Source: Pseudomonadota bacterium (lineage in GTDB: Bacteria > Pseudomonadota > Gammaproteobacteria > Burkholderiales > Burkholderiaceae_C). Taken from it: a stretch of 64,000 bases of DNA. Shown here in pieces: positions 8,849 through 18,901 of the stretch. Position numbers and translations under genes: made by a program. The stretch covers positions 92,783 through 156,782 of the forward strand of contig JAFEEF010000036.1 of the NCBI GenBank assembly GCA_018241265.1, read 5' to 3'. The notes below the pieces were generated by a model. The model ran no database searches. It was not told the origin of the DNA and saw nothing but the letters and a program-made list of their open reading frames with translations. The stretch's first letter is position 1, and every line of letters begins with the position of its first letter.

Positions 8849-9889
8849 ATGACGGTCGCAAGGCGCCTCTCGCCCGACGACGCCCGCACGGCTGCGGCGT
8901 GGGACGCGTTCGTGCTCGCCTGCCCCGACGCGACCTTCTTCCACCGTGCCGGCTGGCAAGACGTGATCCGCCGGGTGTTCCGCCACGACACCTATTTCCT
9001 CTACGCGCAGGACGCCGCCGGCGCGATCACCGCGGTGCTGCCGCTCGCGCACGTCAAGAGCCTGTTGTTCGGCAATGCGCTCGTGAGCCTGCCGTTCGCG
9101 GTCTACGGCGGCGTTGCGGCCTCCGACCCCGATGCCGCTGCGGCGCTCGAAGACGAGGCGCAGCGCATCGCGCAACGCCTCGGCACCGAGCACCTCGAGC
9201 TGCGCCACATCGCGGCGCGCCACACCGACTGGCCGACGCAGGACCTCTACGTCACCTTCCGCAAGGAGATCCTGCCGGACGAGGAAGCCAACATGCTGGC
9301 GATCCCGCGCAAGCAGCGCGCGATGGTCCGCAAGGGCATCAAGAACGGCCTGACGAGCGCGGTCGACAGCGACGTCGAGCGCTTCTTTGCCCTCTATGCC
9401 GACAACGTGCACCGCCACGGCACGCCGGCGATGCCGAAGCGCTACTTCCAGGCGCTGCTCGAAACCTTCGGACCCGATGCCGAGGTAATGACGGTGTGCG
9501 GGCCGGACGGCCGGCCGCTGTCCGGCGTGCTGAGCTTCTATTTCCGCGACGAGGTACTGCCCTACTACGCCGGCGATGCCGAGGCCGCGCGCGACTTCGC
9601 CGCCAACGACTACAAGTACTGGGAGCTGATGCGGCGCGCCTGCGCCCGCGGCCTGAAGACCTTCGACTACGGGCGCAGCAAGCAGGGCACGGGGTCTTAT
9701 TCGTTCAAGAGGAACTGGGGCTTCGAGCCGACGCCGCTGCACTACGAATACCGCCTCTACAAGCGCGACGCGGTACCGCAGAACAATCCGGCCAACGCCA
9801 AGTACAAGCTGCTGATCGAGACCTGGCGGCGGCTGCCGATCGGCGTCGCGAACTGGCTCGGGCCCTTCGTCGTGCGCAGTCTCGGATGA
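8849..9889 (+). CDS. FemAB-like protein, XrtA/PEP-CTERM system (TIGR03019-like)
   Basis: This 346-residue protein has two GNAT-type folds. FemAB proteins move an amino acid from tRNA to a peptide or amino group; the exosortase-linked form has unknown donor and acceptor. Recognisable pieces are PDATFFHRAGWQDVI near the N-terminus and the C-terminal stretch KTFDYGRSKQGTGSYSFKRNWGF. It lies 9 bp after the deacetylase gene, and its stop overlaps the exosortase start. Its fixed place next to xrtA suggests a role in modifying either the polymer or the sorted proteins. Confidence 0.92.
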   Translation: MTVARRLSPDDARTAAAWDAFVLACPDATFFHRAGWQDVIRRVFRHDTYFLYAQDAAGAITAVLPLAHVKSLLFGNALVSLPFAVYGGVAASDPDAAAALEDEAQRIAQRLGTEHLELRHIAARHTDWPTQDLYVTFRKEILPDEEANMLAIPRKQRAMVRKGIKNGLTSAVDSDVERFFALYADNVHRHGTPAMPKRYFQALLETFGPDAEVMTVCGPDGRPLSGVLSFYFRDEVLPYYAGDAEAARDFAANDYKYWELMRRACARGLKTFDYGRSKQGTGSYSFKRNWGFEPTPLHYEYRLYKRDAVPQNNPANAKYKLLIETWRRLPIGVANWLGPFVVRSLG

Positions 9890-11436
9890 GCGCCGTCATG
9901 AAATCCCGCCTGCCCGCGCAGTGGTCGGCGGTCCTGCCGGCCCTCGCGCTGCTGCTCGCCGGCGTGCTGTGGGTGTACCGCGATACCGCCGTCGCGATGG
10001 TCTCGATCTGGTACCGCTCGGGCACCTTCGCGCATGCGTTCACGGTCCCGCCCATCGTCGCCTGGCTGATCTGGCGCCAGCGCCGCGAGCTCGCCGCGCA
10101 GACGCCGCGGCCGAGCGCCTGGGCGCTGCTGCCCATCCTCTGCGCCGCGCTGATCTGGCTGCTCGGCGACCTCGCCGAAGCCAATGCGGTGACGCAGCTC
10201 GCCTTCACCGCGATGCTGGTGCTCGCGGTCCTCGCGGTCCTCGGACCGGCCGCGACGCGCACGATGCTGTTCCCGCTCGGCTTCCTGTTCTTCGCGGTGC
10301 CGATCGGCGAGTTCCTGCTGCCGTACTTCATGGAGTGGACCGCCGACTTCACGGTCATCGCGCTGCGCCTGTCGGGCATTCCGGTGTACCGCGAAGGCCT
10401 GCAGTTCGTGATCCCGTCCGGCAACTGGTCGGTCGTCGAAGCATGCAGCGGCATCCGCTACCTGATCGCGTCGTTGATGGTCGGCGTGCTGTTCGCCTAC
10501 CTGAACTACCGGTCGCTGCGCCGCAGGCTCATCTTCGTCGGCGTGTCCATTCTGGTGCCGGTCGTCGCCAACTGGGCGCGCGCCTACCTGATCGTGCTGC
10601 TCGGTCACGTGTCCGGCAACCGGCTCGCGGTCGGCGCCGACCACCTGATCTACGGCTGGGTCTTTTTCGGCATCGTCATCACGCTGATGTTCATGATCGG
10701 TGCGCGCTGGACCGAGACCGCGACGCCCGAGTCCGCCGCCGCGCCGGCACGCCCGCTGCCGCCGGCGCCCGGCCCGGTGCTGTGGGCCGTCGCCGCTGCG
10801 GCCTGCGTGCTCGCGTTCGCGCCGCGCCTGGCGCTCAGCTGGGTCGACGCGGGCGATCGCGCCGGCGCACCGAAGCTGGCCTTGCCCGATCGCCTCGACG
10901 ACGGCTGGGCCGCCTCGACGCAATCGATCGCCGACTGGAAGCCGTCGTTCCACGGCGCCGCCGCCGAGACGACGCGCCGCTACGAGCGGCACGGCCAGGC
11001 CGTCGCCGTCTATGCCGCCTACTACCGCCATCAGGACGATGCGCACAAGCTCATCAGCTCCGACAACGTGCTGGTGCCGTCGCGCGGTTCGGACTGGGCG
11101 CAAGTCGAAGCAGGCACGCGCGACCTGACGACCGACGACGGCCGGATCGTCGTGCGCACCGCGCATCTGCGCGGTTCGTCGCACCCCGGTGAGGCCGCGA
11201 CGACGCGCCTGCTGACGCGCCAGCTCTACTGGATCAACGGCCGCTGGACCGCCAGCGACGGCTGGGCCAAGGCCTACGGCGCGCTGCTGCGCCTCGTCGG
11301 ACGCGGCGACGATGCCGCCGTGATCGTGATCTATGCCATCGACGAGCCCGGCGCCGACGACCGGCTCGATGCCTTCCTGCGTGCGAACCTTCACGCGCTG
11401 GAGGCAGATCTTGCACGGGTGCGGGATGGGCGCTGA
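9886..11436 (+). CDS. xrtA: Exosortase A with C-terminal EpsI domain
   Basis: This 516-residue inner-membrane transpeptidase/protease recognises PEP-CTERM tails. Eight or so membrane segments fill residues 10-285. The catalytic triad is visible: Cys187 in VVEACSGIRYL, Arg232 in PVVANWAR and His253 in ADHLIYGW. A periplasmic EpsI-like domain follows (about 315-516, with YAAYYRHQDDAHKLISSDN). The fused EpsI is normal for exosortase A. The gene ends the core export operon, and a 63-bp gap separates it from the dehydrogenase. No target protein with a PEP-CTERM tail is encoded in this window. Confidence 0.96.
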   Translation: MSAVMKSRLPAQWSAVLPALALLLAGVLWVYRDTAVAMVSIWYRSGTFAHAFTVPPIVAWLIWRQRRELAAQTPRPSAWALLPILCAALIWLLGDLAEANAVTQLAFTAMLVLAVLAVLGPAATRTMLFPLGFLFFAVPIGEFLLPYFMEWTADFTVIALRLSGIPVYREGLQFVIPSGNWSVVEACSGIRYLIASLMVGVLFAYLNYRSLRRRLIFVGVSILVPVVANWARAYLIVLLGHVSGNRLAVGADHLIYGWVFFGIVITLMFMIGARWTETATPESAAAPARPLPPAPGPVLWAVAAAACVLAFAPRLALSWVDAGDRAGAPKLALPDRLDDGWAASTQSIADWKPSFHGAAAETTRRYERHGQAVAVYAAYYRHQDDAHKLISSDNVLVPSRGSDWAQVEAGTRDLTTDDGRIVVRTAHLRGSSHPGEAATTRLLTRQLYWINGRWTASDGWAKAYGALLRLVGRGDDAAVIVIYAIDEPGADDRLDAFLRANLHALEADLARVRDGR

Positions 11437-11486
11437 GCGGCAGGCATCGAATACTCGCGCGTTCGCGCGCATTGGTTTCGAGATAC

Positions 11487-11491
11487 AGGAG
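11487..11491 (+). promoter_or_regulatory. Ribosome-binding site favouring the ATG at 11500
   Basis: AGGAG is 8 nt from the ATG at 11500 but only 2 nt from the in-frame GTG at 11494. The ATG start (MNSVAVVG) is therefore preferred. Confidence 0.6.
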
Positions 11492-11499
11492 CAGTGAAA

Positions 11500-12780
<1,281 letters not shown>

Positions 12781-12804
12781 GTCGCCGGAGCGAAGTCGCC
12801 TCAT

Positions 12805-14457
12805 ATGAAATTGCGCAGCGCAGGCGACTCGGCTCAGGGGCTCTCCAGCGCGGCGCGTAGTGAATTCCTCTCGGCCCCTGACCCGCGTCGCATCGTCGTC
12901 TACACCGCCGACCTGTCGTCGCATGCGGTGGCGCGAGGCATTGCCGAGATCGACGATGCCTTGCCGGGCCTCGAGTGGCTGGTCGTCGTGCATGCGCCGA
13001 AGAAGCCGCTGCCGGTGCTGCTGCGCAACCAGCGCCTCAACCTGAAGCGCAACGGCTGGCGCTGGATCCCGTACCAGTTCAACGATGCGCTGCAACGCCT
13101 GCGATCGCCCGGCAGCCCGCGCCGGCATCGCAGCAGCATCGCCGCCGCGCTGTCGGCGCGGCCGAACGTGCGCGTCGAGCACGTCGCCGACATCCATGCC
13201 GAGTCGACGCTCGCCCGGGTGCGCGCGTTCGGCGCCGACCTCGGGCTGTCGCTCGCCGCGCCCATCCTGCGCCGCTCGCTGTTCGCGCTGCCGCGCCTGG
13301 GAACGCTGAACCTGCACAAGGGCCGGCTGCCCGACTACCGCGGCATGCCGCCCGCGTTCTGGGAGCTTTGGAACGACGAGGCCAGCGTCGGCTGCAGCGT
13401 GCACTGGGTCGACGACAAGCTCGACACGGGCGCGGTGGTGGCGCGTACCGACGTGCCGCGCGCCACCTACGCCACCTTGCGCGGGCTGCAGCTGCGCCTC
13501 GACGAGGTCGGCATCGAGCTGATGGGATCGGCCGTGGCAGCGGTCCTCGATGGCCGCGCGACCGCGGAACTGCAGCCCGCCGGCAGCGGCAGAACTTATC
13601 GCAAGCCGACGCTGCAGCAGGCTGCCGCGCTCGCCGGCAAGCTCGACCGATTGCAGCCGGCCGCCGGCACGGCGGTCCAGCGCTACGCCAAGGACCGCGC
13701 GCTCGGCCTCGGCTTCCAGTTCGCACGCCGAGCCGCACCGCGCCTGGCCGCGCCGCGCATCACGGTGCTGCTGTACCACCGCGTCAGCGACGACGCGCGC
13801 GACAACCTGACCGTCGGCGTCGAGCAGTTCGATCGTCAGATGCGGCTCGTCGCCGAGCATTGCGACGTGCTGTCGATCGAGGAGGTGCTCGCGACCGAGA
13901 CCGTTCGGCGCTCGAAGCGCCCGGTCGTCGCCATCACCTTCGACGACGGCTACCGCGACAACTTCCTGCATGCCGCGCCCATCCTGCGCCGCCACGACCT
14001 GCCGGCGGCGTTCTTCGTCTCGACCGGCATCATCGACCGCCGGGACCGCTTCCCGCACGACATCGCGCGCGGCAACGCCGCCATCCCGCTGCTCGGCTGG
14101 GACGACCTGCGGGCGATGCGGCGCTGGGGCTACACGATAGGCTCGCACACCGCCAACCACATCGATTGCGCGTCGGAGCCGGAAGATCGCGTGCGCGCCG
14201 AACTGGCGGAATCGCGCGACCGGCTGCGCGCCGAGCTCGGCGTCACCGAGCCCATCTTCGCCTACCCGTACGGCGGCCGCGAGCACATGACGCCGCAGCG
14301 CCTCGAACTCGTCCGCGAGGCCGGCTACGTCGGCTGCCTGGCGGCCTACGGCGGCACCAACATCGGACGCGTAGACCGCTACAACGTCCTGCGGCGCGGC
14401 ATCCAGTGGGCGTTCTCCGACAACGCCTTCCTTTTCGAATGCCTCGGGCTCCGCTGA
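12805..14457 (+). CDS. Formyltransferase-like / polysaccharide deacetylase fusion
   Basis: This 550-residue protein joins two domains. Residues about 30-270 resemble a formyltransferase: TLNLHKGRLPDYRGMPPAFW carries the catalytic Asn169 and His171, and HWVDDKLDTG carries Asp207. Residues about 325-550 are a NodB deacetylase, with VLLYHRVSD, ITFDDGYRD (Asp381) and SHTANH (His448, His452). No signal peptide is evident. A deacetylase plus a formyltransferase could swap an N-acetyl for an N-formyl group on an amino sugar; this is inference. An alternative is that the first domain is a non-catalytic sugar-binding relative. Its stop overlaps the next glycosyltransferase start. Confidence 0.88.
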   Translation: MKLRSAGDSAQGLSSAARSEFLSAPDPRRIVVYTADLSSHAVARGIAEIDDALPGLEWLVVVHAPKKPLPVLLRNQRLNLKRNGWRWIPYQFNDALQRLRSPGSPRRHRSSIAAALSARPNVRVEHVADIHAESTLARVRAFGADLGLSLAAPILRRSLFALPRLGTLNLHKGRLPDYRGMPPAFWELWNDEASVGCSVHWVDDKLDTGAVVARTDVPRATYATLRGLQLRLDEVGIELMGSAVAAVLDGRATAELQPAGSGRTYRKPTLQQAAALAGKLDRLQPAAGTAVQRYAKDRALGLGFQFARRAAPRLAAPRITVLLYHRVSDDARDNLTVGVEQFDRQMRLVAEHCDVLSIEEVLATETVRRSKRPVVAITFDDGYRDNFLHAAPILRRHDLPAAFFVSTGIIDRRDRFPHDIARGNAAIPLLGWDDLRAMRRWGYTIGSHTANHIDCASEPEDRVRAELAESRDRLRAELGVTEPIFAYPYGGREHMTPQRLELVREAGYVGCLAAYGGTNIGRVDRYNVLRRGIQWAFSDNAFLFECLGLR

Positions 14458-15599
14458 TGGCCGCATCCCCTCCGCCGCTAATCCTGCACGTTATCCACCA
14501 CTTGGTCATCGGGGGCATGGAGAACGGCGTCGTCAACCTGATCAACCACATGCCGGCGACGCGCTACCGCCATGCCGTGGCCTGCATCGAGGACTACTCC
14601 GAGTTCCGCCGGCGCATCGCGTCGCCCGACGTCGAGGTGATCGCGCTGAACCGCTCGCGCATCGGCACGACGCGGCTGCGCCTCGAGCTGTTCAAGCTGT
14701 GCCGCCGGATGCGGCCGGCGATCGTGCACACGCGCAACCTGTCGGGCCTGGATGCGCTGATGCCGGCGCGCCTGGCCGGCGGCGCACGCAACGTGCACAG
14801 CGAGCACGGCTGGGACGTCGACAACCTCGACGGGCGGCGCTGGAAGCCGGCACTGCTGCGGCGCCTGCACGCTCCGTTCGTCGACCGCTACATCACGGTG
14901 TCGAAGGACCTGGAGCGTTTCCTCGTCCAGCGCATCGGCATCCGCGGCTCGCGCATCACGCAGATCTACAACGGCGTCGACACGGCGCGCTTCACGCCCG
15001 AACGCACCGACGCCGCGTTGCCCGAATCATTCCGCGGCGACCACCTGATCCGCATCGGCAGCATCGGCCGACTCGAGCCGGTGAAGGACTTGCCGACCCT
15101 GCTGCGCGCGTTCGCGGCGCTGCTTGCGCACGATCCGGCGCTGCGCGAGCAGGCGCGGCTCGTGATCGTCGGTGACGGACCGCAGGCCGCGCCGCTGCGC
15201 GCGCTGGCCGACGAGCTCGGCATCGCCAGGCTGATCTGGTTCAGCGGCGCGATCGACTACGTGCCGGCGGTGCTGCGCGCGCTCGACGTGTTCGTGCTGC
15301 CGTCGCTCAACGAAGGCATCTCGAACACGCTGCTCGAGGCGATGGCGGCCGGCCTGCCGGTCGTCGCCAGCGCCGTCGGCGGCAACGTGGAACTGGTCGA
15401 GGACGGCTGCTGGGGCCGGCTCTTCCCGTCCGGCGACGTCGCGGCGCTCGAACGGCATCTGTCGGCCTACGCCGTCAGCACCGGCTTGCGCCGTGCGCAC
15501 GCCGCGGCCGGTCGCCAGGCGGCGATCGACCGCTACAGCCTGCAGGCGATGGTCGGCAGCTACCTACAAACCTATGACGACGTGTTGGCCGGACGCTGA
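14457..15599 (+). CDS. GT4 glycosyltransferase, XrtA system (TIGR03088-like)
   Basis: This 380-residue GT-B protein starts at an ATG sharing one base with the upstream stop (TGATG). The N-terminal half has ILHVIHHLVIGGMENGVVNLI and VNSEHGWD-like NVHSEHGWDVDN. The C-terminal donor site has GSIGRLEPVKD, VPSLNEGISNTLLEAMA-type residues (LPSLNEGISNT) and GLPVVASAVGGNVELV. The acceptor motif VIHHLVIGGMENG is typical of the exosortase A-linked family. It adds a sugar to the lipid-linked repeat unit at the cytoplasmic face. A 130-bp gap follows before the amidotransferase. Confidence 0.92.
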   Translation: MAASPPPLILHVIHHLVIGGMENGVVNLINHMPATRYRHAVACIEDYSEFRRRIASPDVEVIALNRSRIGTTRLRLELFKLCRRMRPAIVHTRNLSGLDALMPARLAGGARNVHSEHGWDVDNLDGRRWKPALLRRLHAPFVDRYITVSKDLERFLVQRIGIRGSRITQIYNGVDTARFTPERTDAALPESFRGDHLIRIGSIGRLEPVKDLPTLLRAFAALLAHDPALREQARLVIVGDGPQAAPLRALADELGIARLIWFSGAIDYVPAVLRALDVFVLPSLNEGISNTLLEAMAAGLPVVASAVGGNVELVEDGCWGRLFPSGDVAALERHLSAYAVSTGLRRAHAAAGRQAAIDRYSLQAMVGSYLQTYDDVLAGR

Positions 15600-15729
15600 T
15601 CGCCGCACCGCCGAGCGTGGCATATGCCGCCCCGCACGCGATTGCGTGGCGCCGCGCACCCTGCGCCGTCATGGGTGCGAAGTAAACTCGACCGGCCCTG
15701 CCCTGGGCCGCGCCTGAGGACTCATAGCC

Positions 15730-17670
15730 ATGTGCGGAATCACCGGTATCTTCGACACCCGCGGCCAGCGCTCGATCGACCCGAACGTGCTGAAGCGGAT
15801 GAACGACTCGCAGCAGCACCGCGGGCCGGACGAAGGCAGCGTACACCTCGAGCCGGGCGTCGGCCTCGGCCACCGGCGGCTGTCGATCATCGACGTCGCG
15901 ACCGGTCAGCAGCCGCTCTTCAACGAGGACGGCTCGGTCGTCATCGTCTACAACGGCGAGATCTACAACTACCAGTCGCTGATCCCCGAGCTGCAGGCGC
16001 TCGGCCACGTGTTCCATACGCGCAGCGACACCGAGGTCGTCGTGCATGCCTGGGAAGCCTGGGGCGAGGATTGCGTGAAGCGCTTCCGCGGCATGTTCGC
16101 GTTCGCGCTCTGGGACCGCAACCGGCAGACCTTCTTCATGGGGCGCGACCGCCTCGCGGTCAAGCCGATGTACTACGCGCTGCTCGACGACGGCATGCTG
16201 CTGTTCGGCTCCGAGCTCAAGTCGCTGATGGCGCACGGCCGGCTGAAGCGCGACATCGATCCGCTCGCGATCGAGGAGTATTTCGCGTTCGGCTACGTCG
16301 CCGAGCCGCGCACCATCTTCCGTCAGGCGGCGAAGCTGTCGCCCGGCCACACGCTGACGATCCGCCGCGGCCAGCCGATTCCCGAGCCCAAGCCCTACTG
16401 GGACGTGCGCTTCACGCTCGACAGCAGGATCGGCGTCGAGGACGCCTGCATCGAGCTGCAGCGGCGCCTCACCGAATCGGTGAGGCTGCGGCTGATCTCC
16501 GAAGTGCCGCTCGGTGCCTTCCTGTCCGGCGGCGTCGATTCGAGCGCGGTCGTCGCGACGATGGCGGGCGTGACGAACGGACCGGTCAACACCTGCTCGA
16601 TCGCGTTCGACGATCCGAAGTTCGACGAGGCGAGGTTCGCGCAGACGGTCGCCGACCGCTACCGCACCGACCACTACGTCGAGACGGTGCGCACCGACGA
16701 CTTCGAGCTGATCGACACGCTCGCCCATCTCTACGACGAGCCGTACGCCGACAGCTCGGCGATGCCGACCTACCGCGTCAGCCAGCTCGCGCGCAAGCGC
16801 GTCACGGTCGCGCTGTCGGGCGACGGCGGCGACGAGACCTTCGGCGGCTACCGGCGGTATCGCCTGCACCTGATGGAGGAGCGCATGCGCAGCGCCCTGC
16901 CGCATGCGGTGCGCCAGCCGCTGTTCGGCCTGCTCGGCCGCATCTATCCGAAGGCCGACTGGGCACCGCGCGTGTTCCGTGCCAAGACCACGTTCGAAGG
17001 GATGGCGCGCACCGCCGTCGAGGCGTACTGTCATTCGATGCAGATCCTGCGCGCGCCGATGCGCCGGCAGCTCTTCAGCACGCGGCTGAAGCACGAGCTC
17101 GGCGGCTACGACGCCCAGGAGGTGTTCGACCGCCACGCCGCCGCCGCCGACACCGACGATCCGCTCGCGCTGATCCAGTACCTCGACCTCAAGACCTACC
17201 TCGTCGGCGACATCAACACCAAGGTCGACCGCGCCTCGATGGCGCATTCGCTCGAGGTGCGCGAGCCGCTGATGGACCACGAGCTCGTCGAGTGGATGGC
17301 GACCCTGCCGTCGTCGATGAAGGTGCGCGGCCAGGAAGGCAAGTTCCTGCTGAAGAAGGCGATGGAGCCGCACCTCTCGCACGACATCCTGTACCGGCCG
17401 AAGATGGGCTTCGCGGTGCCGCTGGCGCGCTGGTTCCGCGGGCCGCTGCGCGAGCGCGTGCGCAGCACGTTGCTGGGCGATCGCCTCGCCGAGACCGGCT
17501 GGTTCAACCGCGACTACCTGAGCCACCTCGTCGATGCGCACCAGTCGGGCGCGCGCGACTACAGCGCGCCGATCTGGACGATGATGATGTTCGACGCCTT
17601 CCTGCGCAACGTGGTCGACGGGTCGACACCGCGCGCCGCCGCGGTAGAGCGCGACGAGGCGCTGGCGTGA
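15730..17670 (+). CDS. XrtA-system glutamine-dependent amidotransferase 1 (asparagine-synthase family)
   Basis: This 646-residue protein is related to AsnB. The class II glutaminase nucleophile Cys2 (MCGITGIF) is present, and glutamine-binding RRLSIID and YNGEIYN follow. The synthetase PP-loop is SGGVDSS (266-272), with SGDGGDE further on. The substrate is unlikely to be aspartate: exosortase A loci carry this form (TIGR03108) next to glycosyltransferases, where it probably amidates a uronic acid or another carboxylate of the polymer. GAGGA is 9 nt upstream of the ATG. A GTG start for the next gene overlaps its stop. Confidence 0.92.
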   Translation: MCGITGIFDTRGQRSIDPNVLKRMNDSQQHRGPDEGSVHLEPGVGLGHRRLSIIDVATGQQPLFNEDGSVVIVYNGEIYNYQSLIPELQALGHVFHTRSDTEVVVHAWEAWGEDCVKRFRGMFAFALWDRNRQTFFMGRDRLAVKPMYYALLDDGMLLFGSELKSLMAHGRLKRDIDPLAIEEYFAFGYVAEPRTIFRQAAKLSPGHTLTIRRGQPIPEPKPYWDVRFTLDSRIGVEDACIELQRRLTESVRLRLISEVPLGAFLSGGVDSSAVVATMAGVTNGPVNTCSIAFDDPKFDEARFAQTVADRYRTDHYVETVRTDDFELIDTLAHLYDEPYADSSAMPTYRVSQLARKRVTVALSGDGGDETFGGYRRYRLHLMEERMRSALPHAVRQPLFGLLGRIYPKADWAPRVFRAKTTFEGMARTAVEAYCHSMQILRAPMRRQLFSTRLKHELGGYDAQEVFDRHAAAADTDDPLALIQYLDLKTYLVGDINTKVDRASMAHSLEVREPLMDHELVEWMATLPSSMKVRGQEGKFLLKKAMEPHLSHDILYRPKMGFAVPLARWFRGPLRERVRSTLLGDRLAETGWFNRDYLSHLVDAHQSGARDYSAPIWTMMMFDAFLRNVVDGSTPRAAAVERDEALA

Positions 17671-18899
17671 CCTTGCGCGTCCTGCATGTCCTCGACCACT
17701 CGCTGCCGCTGCACAGCGGGTACACGTTCCGCACGCTCGCGATCCTGCGCGAGCAGCGCGCGCTCGGCTGGCAGACGTTCCAGCTGACGACGCCCAAGCA
17801 GGGCGCGACGTCGACCTTGAAGGAAGACGTCGACGGCTGGACCTTCCACCGTACGCCGAGCACCGAGGGCCAGGGCATGCTGGCGCAGATGCGGCTGACC
17901 GCGCGCCGCCTGGCCGCGCTGGCGCGCGAGACCTCGGCCGACATCGTCCATGCCCACTCGCCGGTGCTCAACGCGCTGCCGGCGCTCTGGGTGCGCCGCC
18001 AGCTCAAGGTGCCGCTGGTCTACGAGATGCGCGCGTCGTGGGAAGACGCCGCCGTAGACCACGGCACGACGACCGAAGGCAGCGTGCGCTACCGCGCGTC
18101 GCGCGCGCTCGAGAGCTACGCGCTGAAGCGCGCCGACCAGGTGACGACGATCTGCGAAGGCCTGCGCGGCGACATCGCGATCCGCGGCGTGCCGGACGAG
18201 CGCATCACGGTGATCCCGAACGCGGTCGACGTCGCGTCGTTCCGCTTCGGCGTCGAGGCCGATCCGGAACTGCGCCGCTCGCTCGGGCTCGACGGCGCGA
18301 CGGTGCTCGGCTTCGCCGGCTCGTTCTACGGCTACGAAGGCCTCGCGCTGCTGATCGAGGCGGCGCGCCGGATGCTGCCGCGCCATCCGAACCTGCGCGT
18401 GCTGCTGGTCGGCGGCGGGCCGCAGGAGGCCAACCTGAAGGCGCAGGTCGCATCGGCCGGCCTCGGGGACCGCGTGATCTTCACCGGCCGCGTGCCGCAC
18501 GACCAGGTGCAGCGCTACTACGAGCTGATCGACGTGCTCGCCTATCCGCGCCTCGGCATCCGGCTCACCGAACTCGTGACGCCGCTGAAGCCGCTCGAGG
18601 CGATGGCGCAGGGACGCATGCTGGTCGCGTCCGACGTCGGCGGCCACCGCGAGCTGATCCGTCACGGCGAGACCGGCTTCCTGTTCAAGGCCGGCGACGC
18701 GACAGCGCTCGCCCAGGTGCTCGACGACGTGCTCGCGCGCCGCGCGCTGTGGCCCGACGTGCGCCATCAGGCGCGTCGCTTCGTCGAGCAGGAGCGCACC
18801 TGGGCGCGCAGCGTCGCGCGCTACCGCGACGTCTATGCGCGCGCGCTGCAGGCCTATCGCCGCGACGGCCGGCCGCAGATCACCACCGAGGGCACCTGA
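17667..18899 (+). CDS. GT4 glycosyltransferase, exosortase A-associated (TIGR04063-like)
   Basis: This 410-residue GT-B enzyme starts at GTG overlapping the upstream TGA. It begins VTLRVLHVLDHSLPLHSGYTF, the signature opening of this exosortase-associated family. The donor-binding half contains GFAGSFYGYEGLALLIEA, VGGGPQEANLK and TPLKPLEAMAQGRMLVASDVGGHRELI. It is likely to extend the repeat unit on the cytoplasmic side. It sits between two amidotransferase genes in one transcription unit. Confidence 0.92.
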   Translation: MTLRVLHVLDHSLPLHSGYTFRTLAILREQRALGWQTFQLTTPKQGATSTLKEDVDGWTFHRTPSTEGQGMLAQMRLTARRLAALARETSADIVHAHSPVLNALPALWVRRQLKVPLVYEMRASWEDAAVDHGTTTEGSVRYRASRALESYALKRADQVTTICEGLRGDIAIRGVPDERITVIPNAVDVASFRFGVEADPELRRSLGLDGATVLGFAGSFYGYEGLALLIEAARRMLPRHPNLRVLLVGGGPQEANLKAQVASAGLGDRVIFTGRVPHDQVQRYYELIDVLAYPRLGIRLTELVTPLKPLEAMAQGRMLVASDVGGHRELIRHGETGFLFKAGDATALAQVLDDVLARRALWPDVRHQARRFVEQERTWARSVARYRDVYARALQAYRRDGRPQITTEGT

Positions 18900-18901
18900 C
18901 G

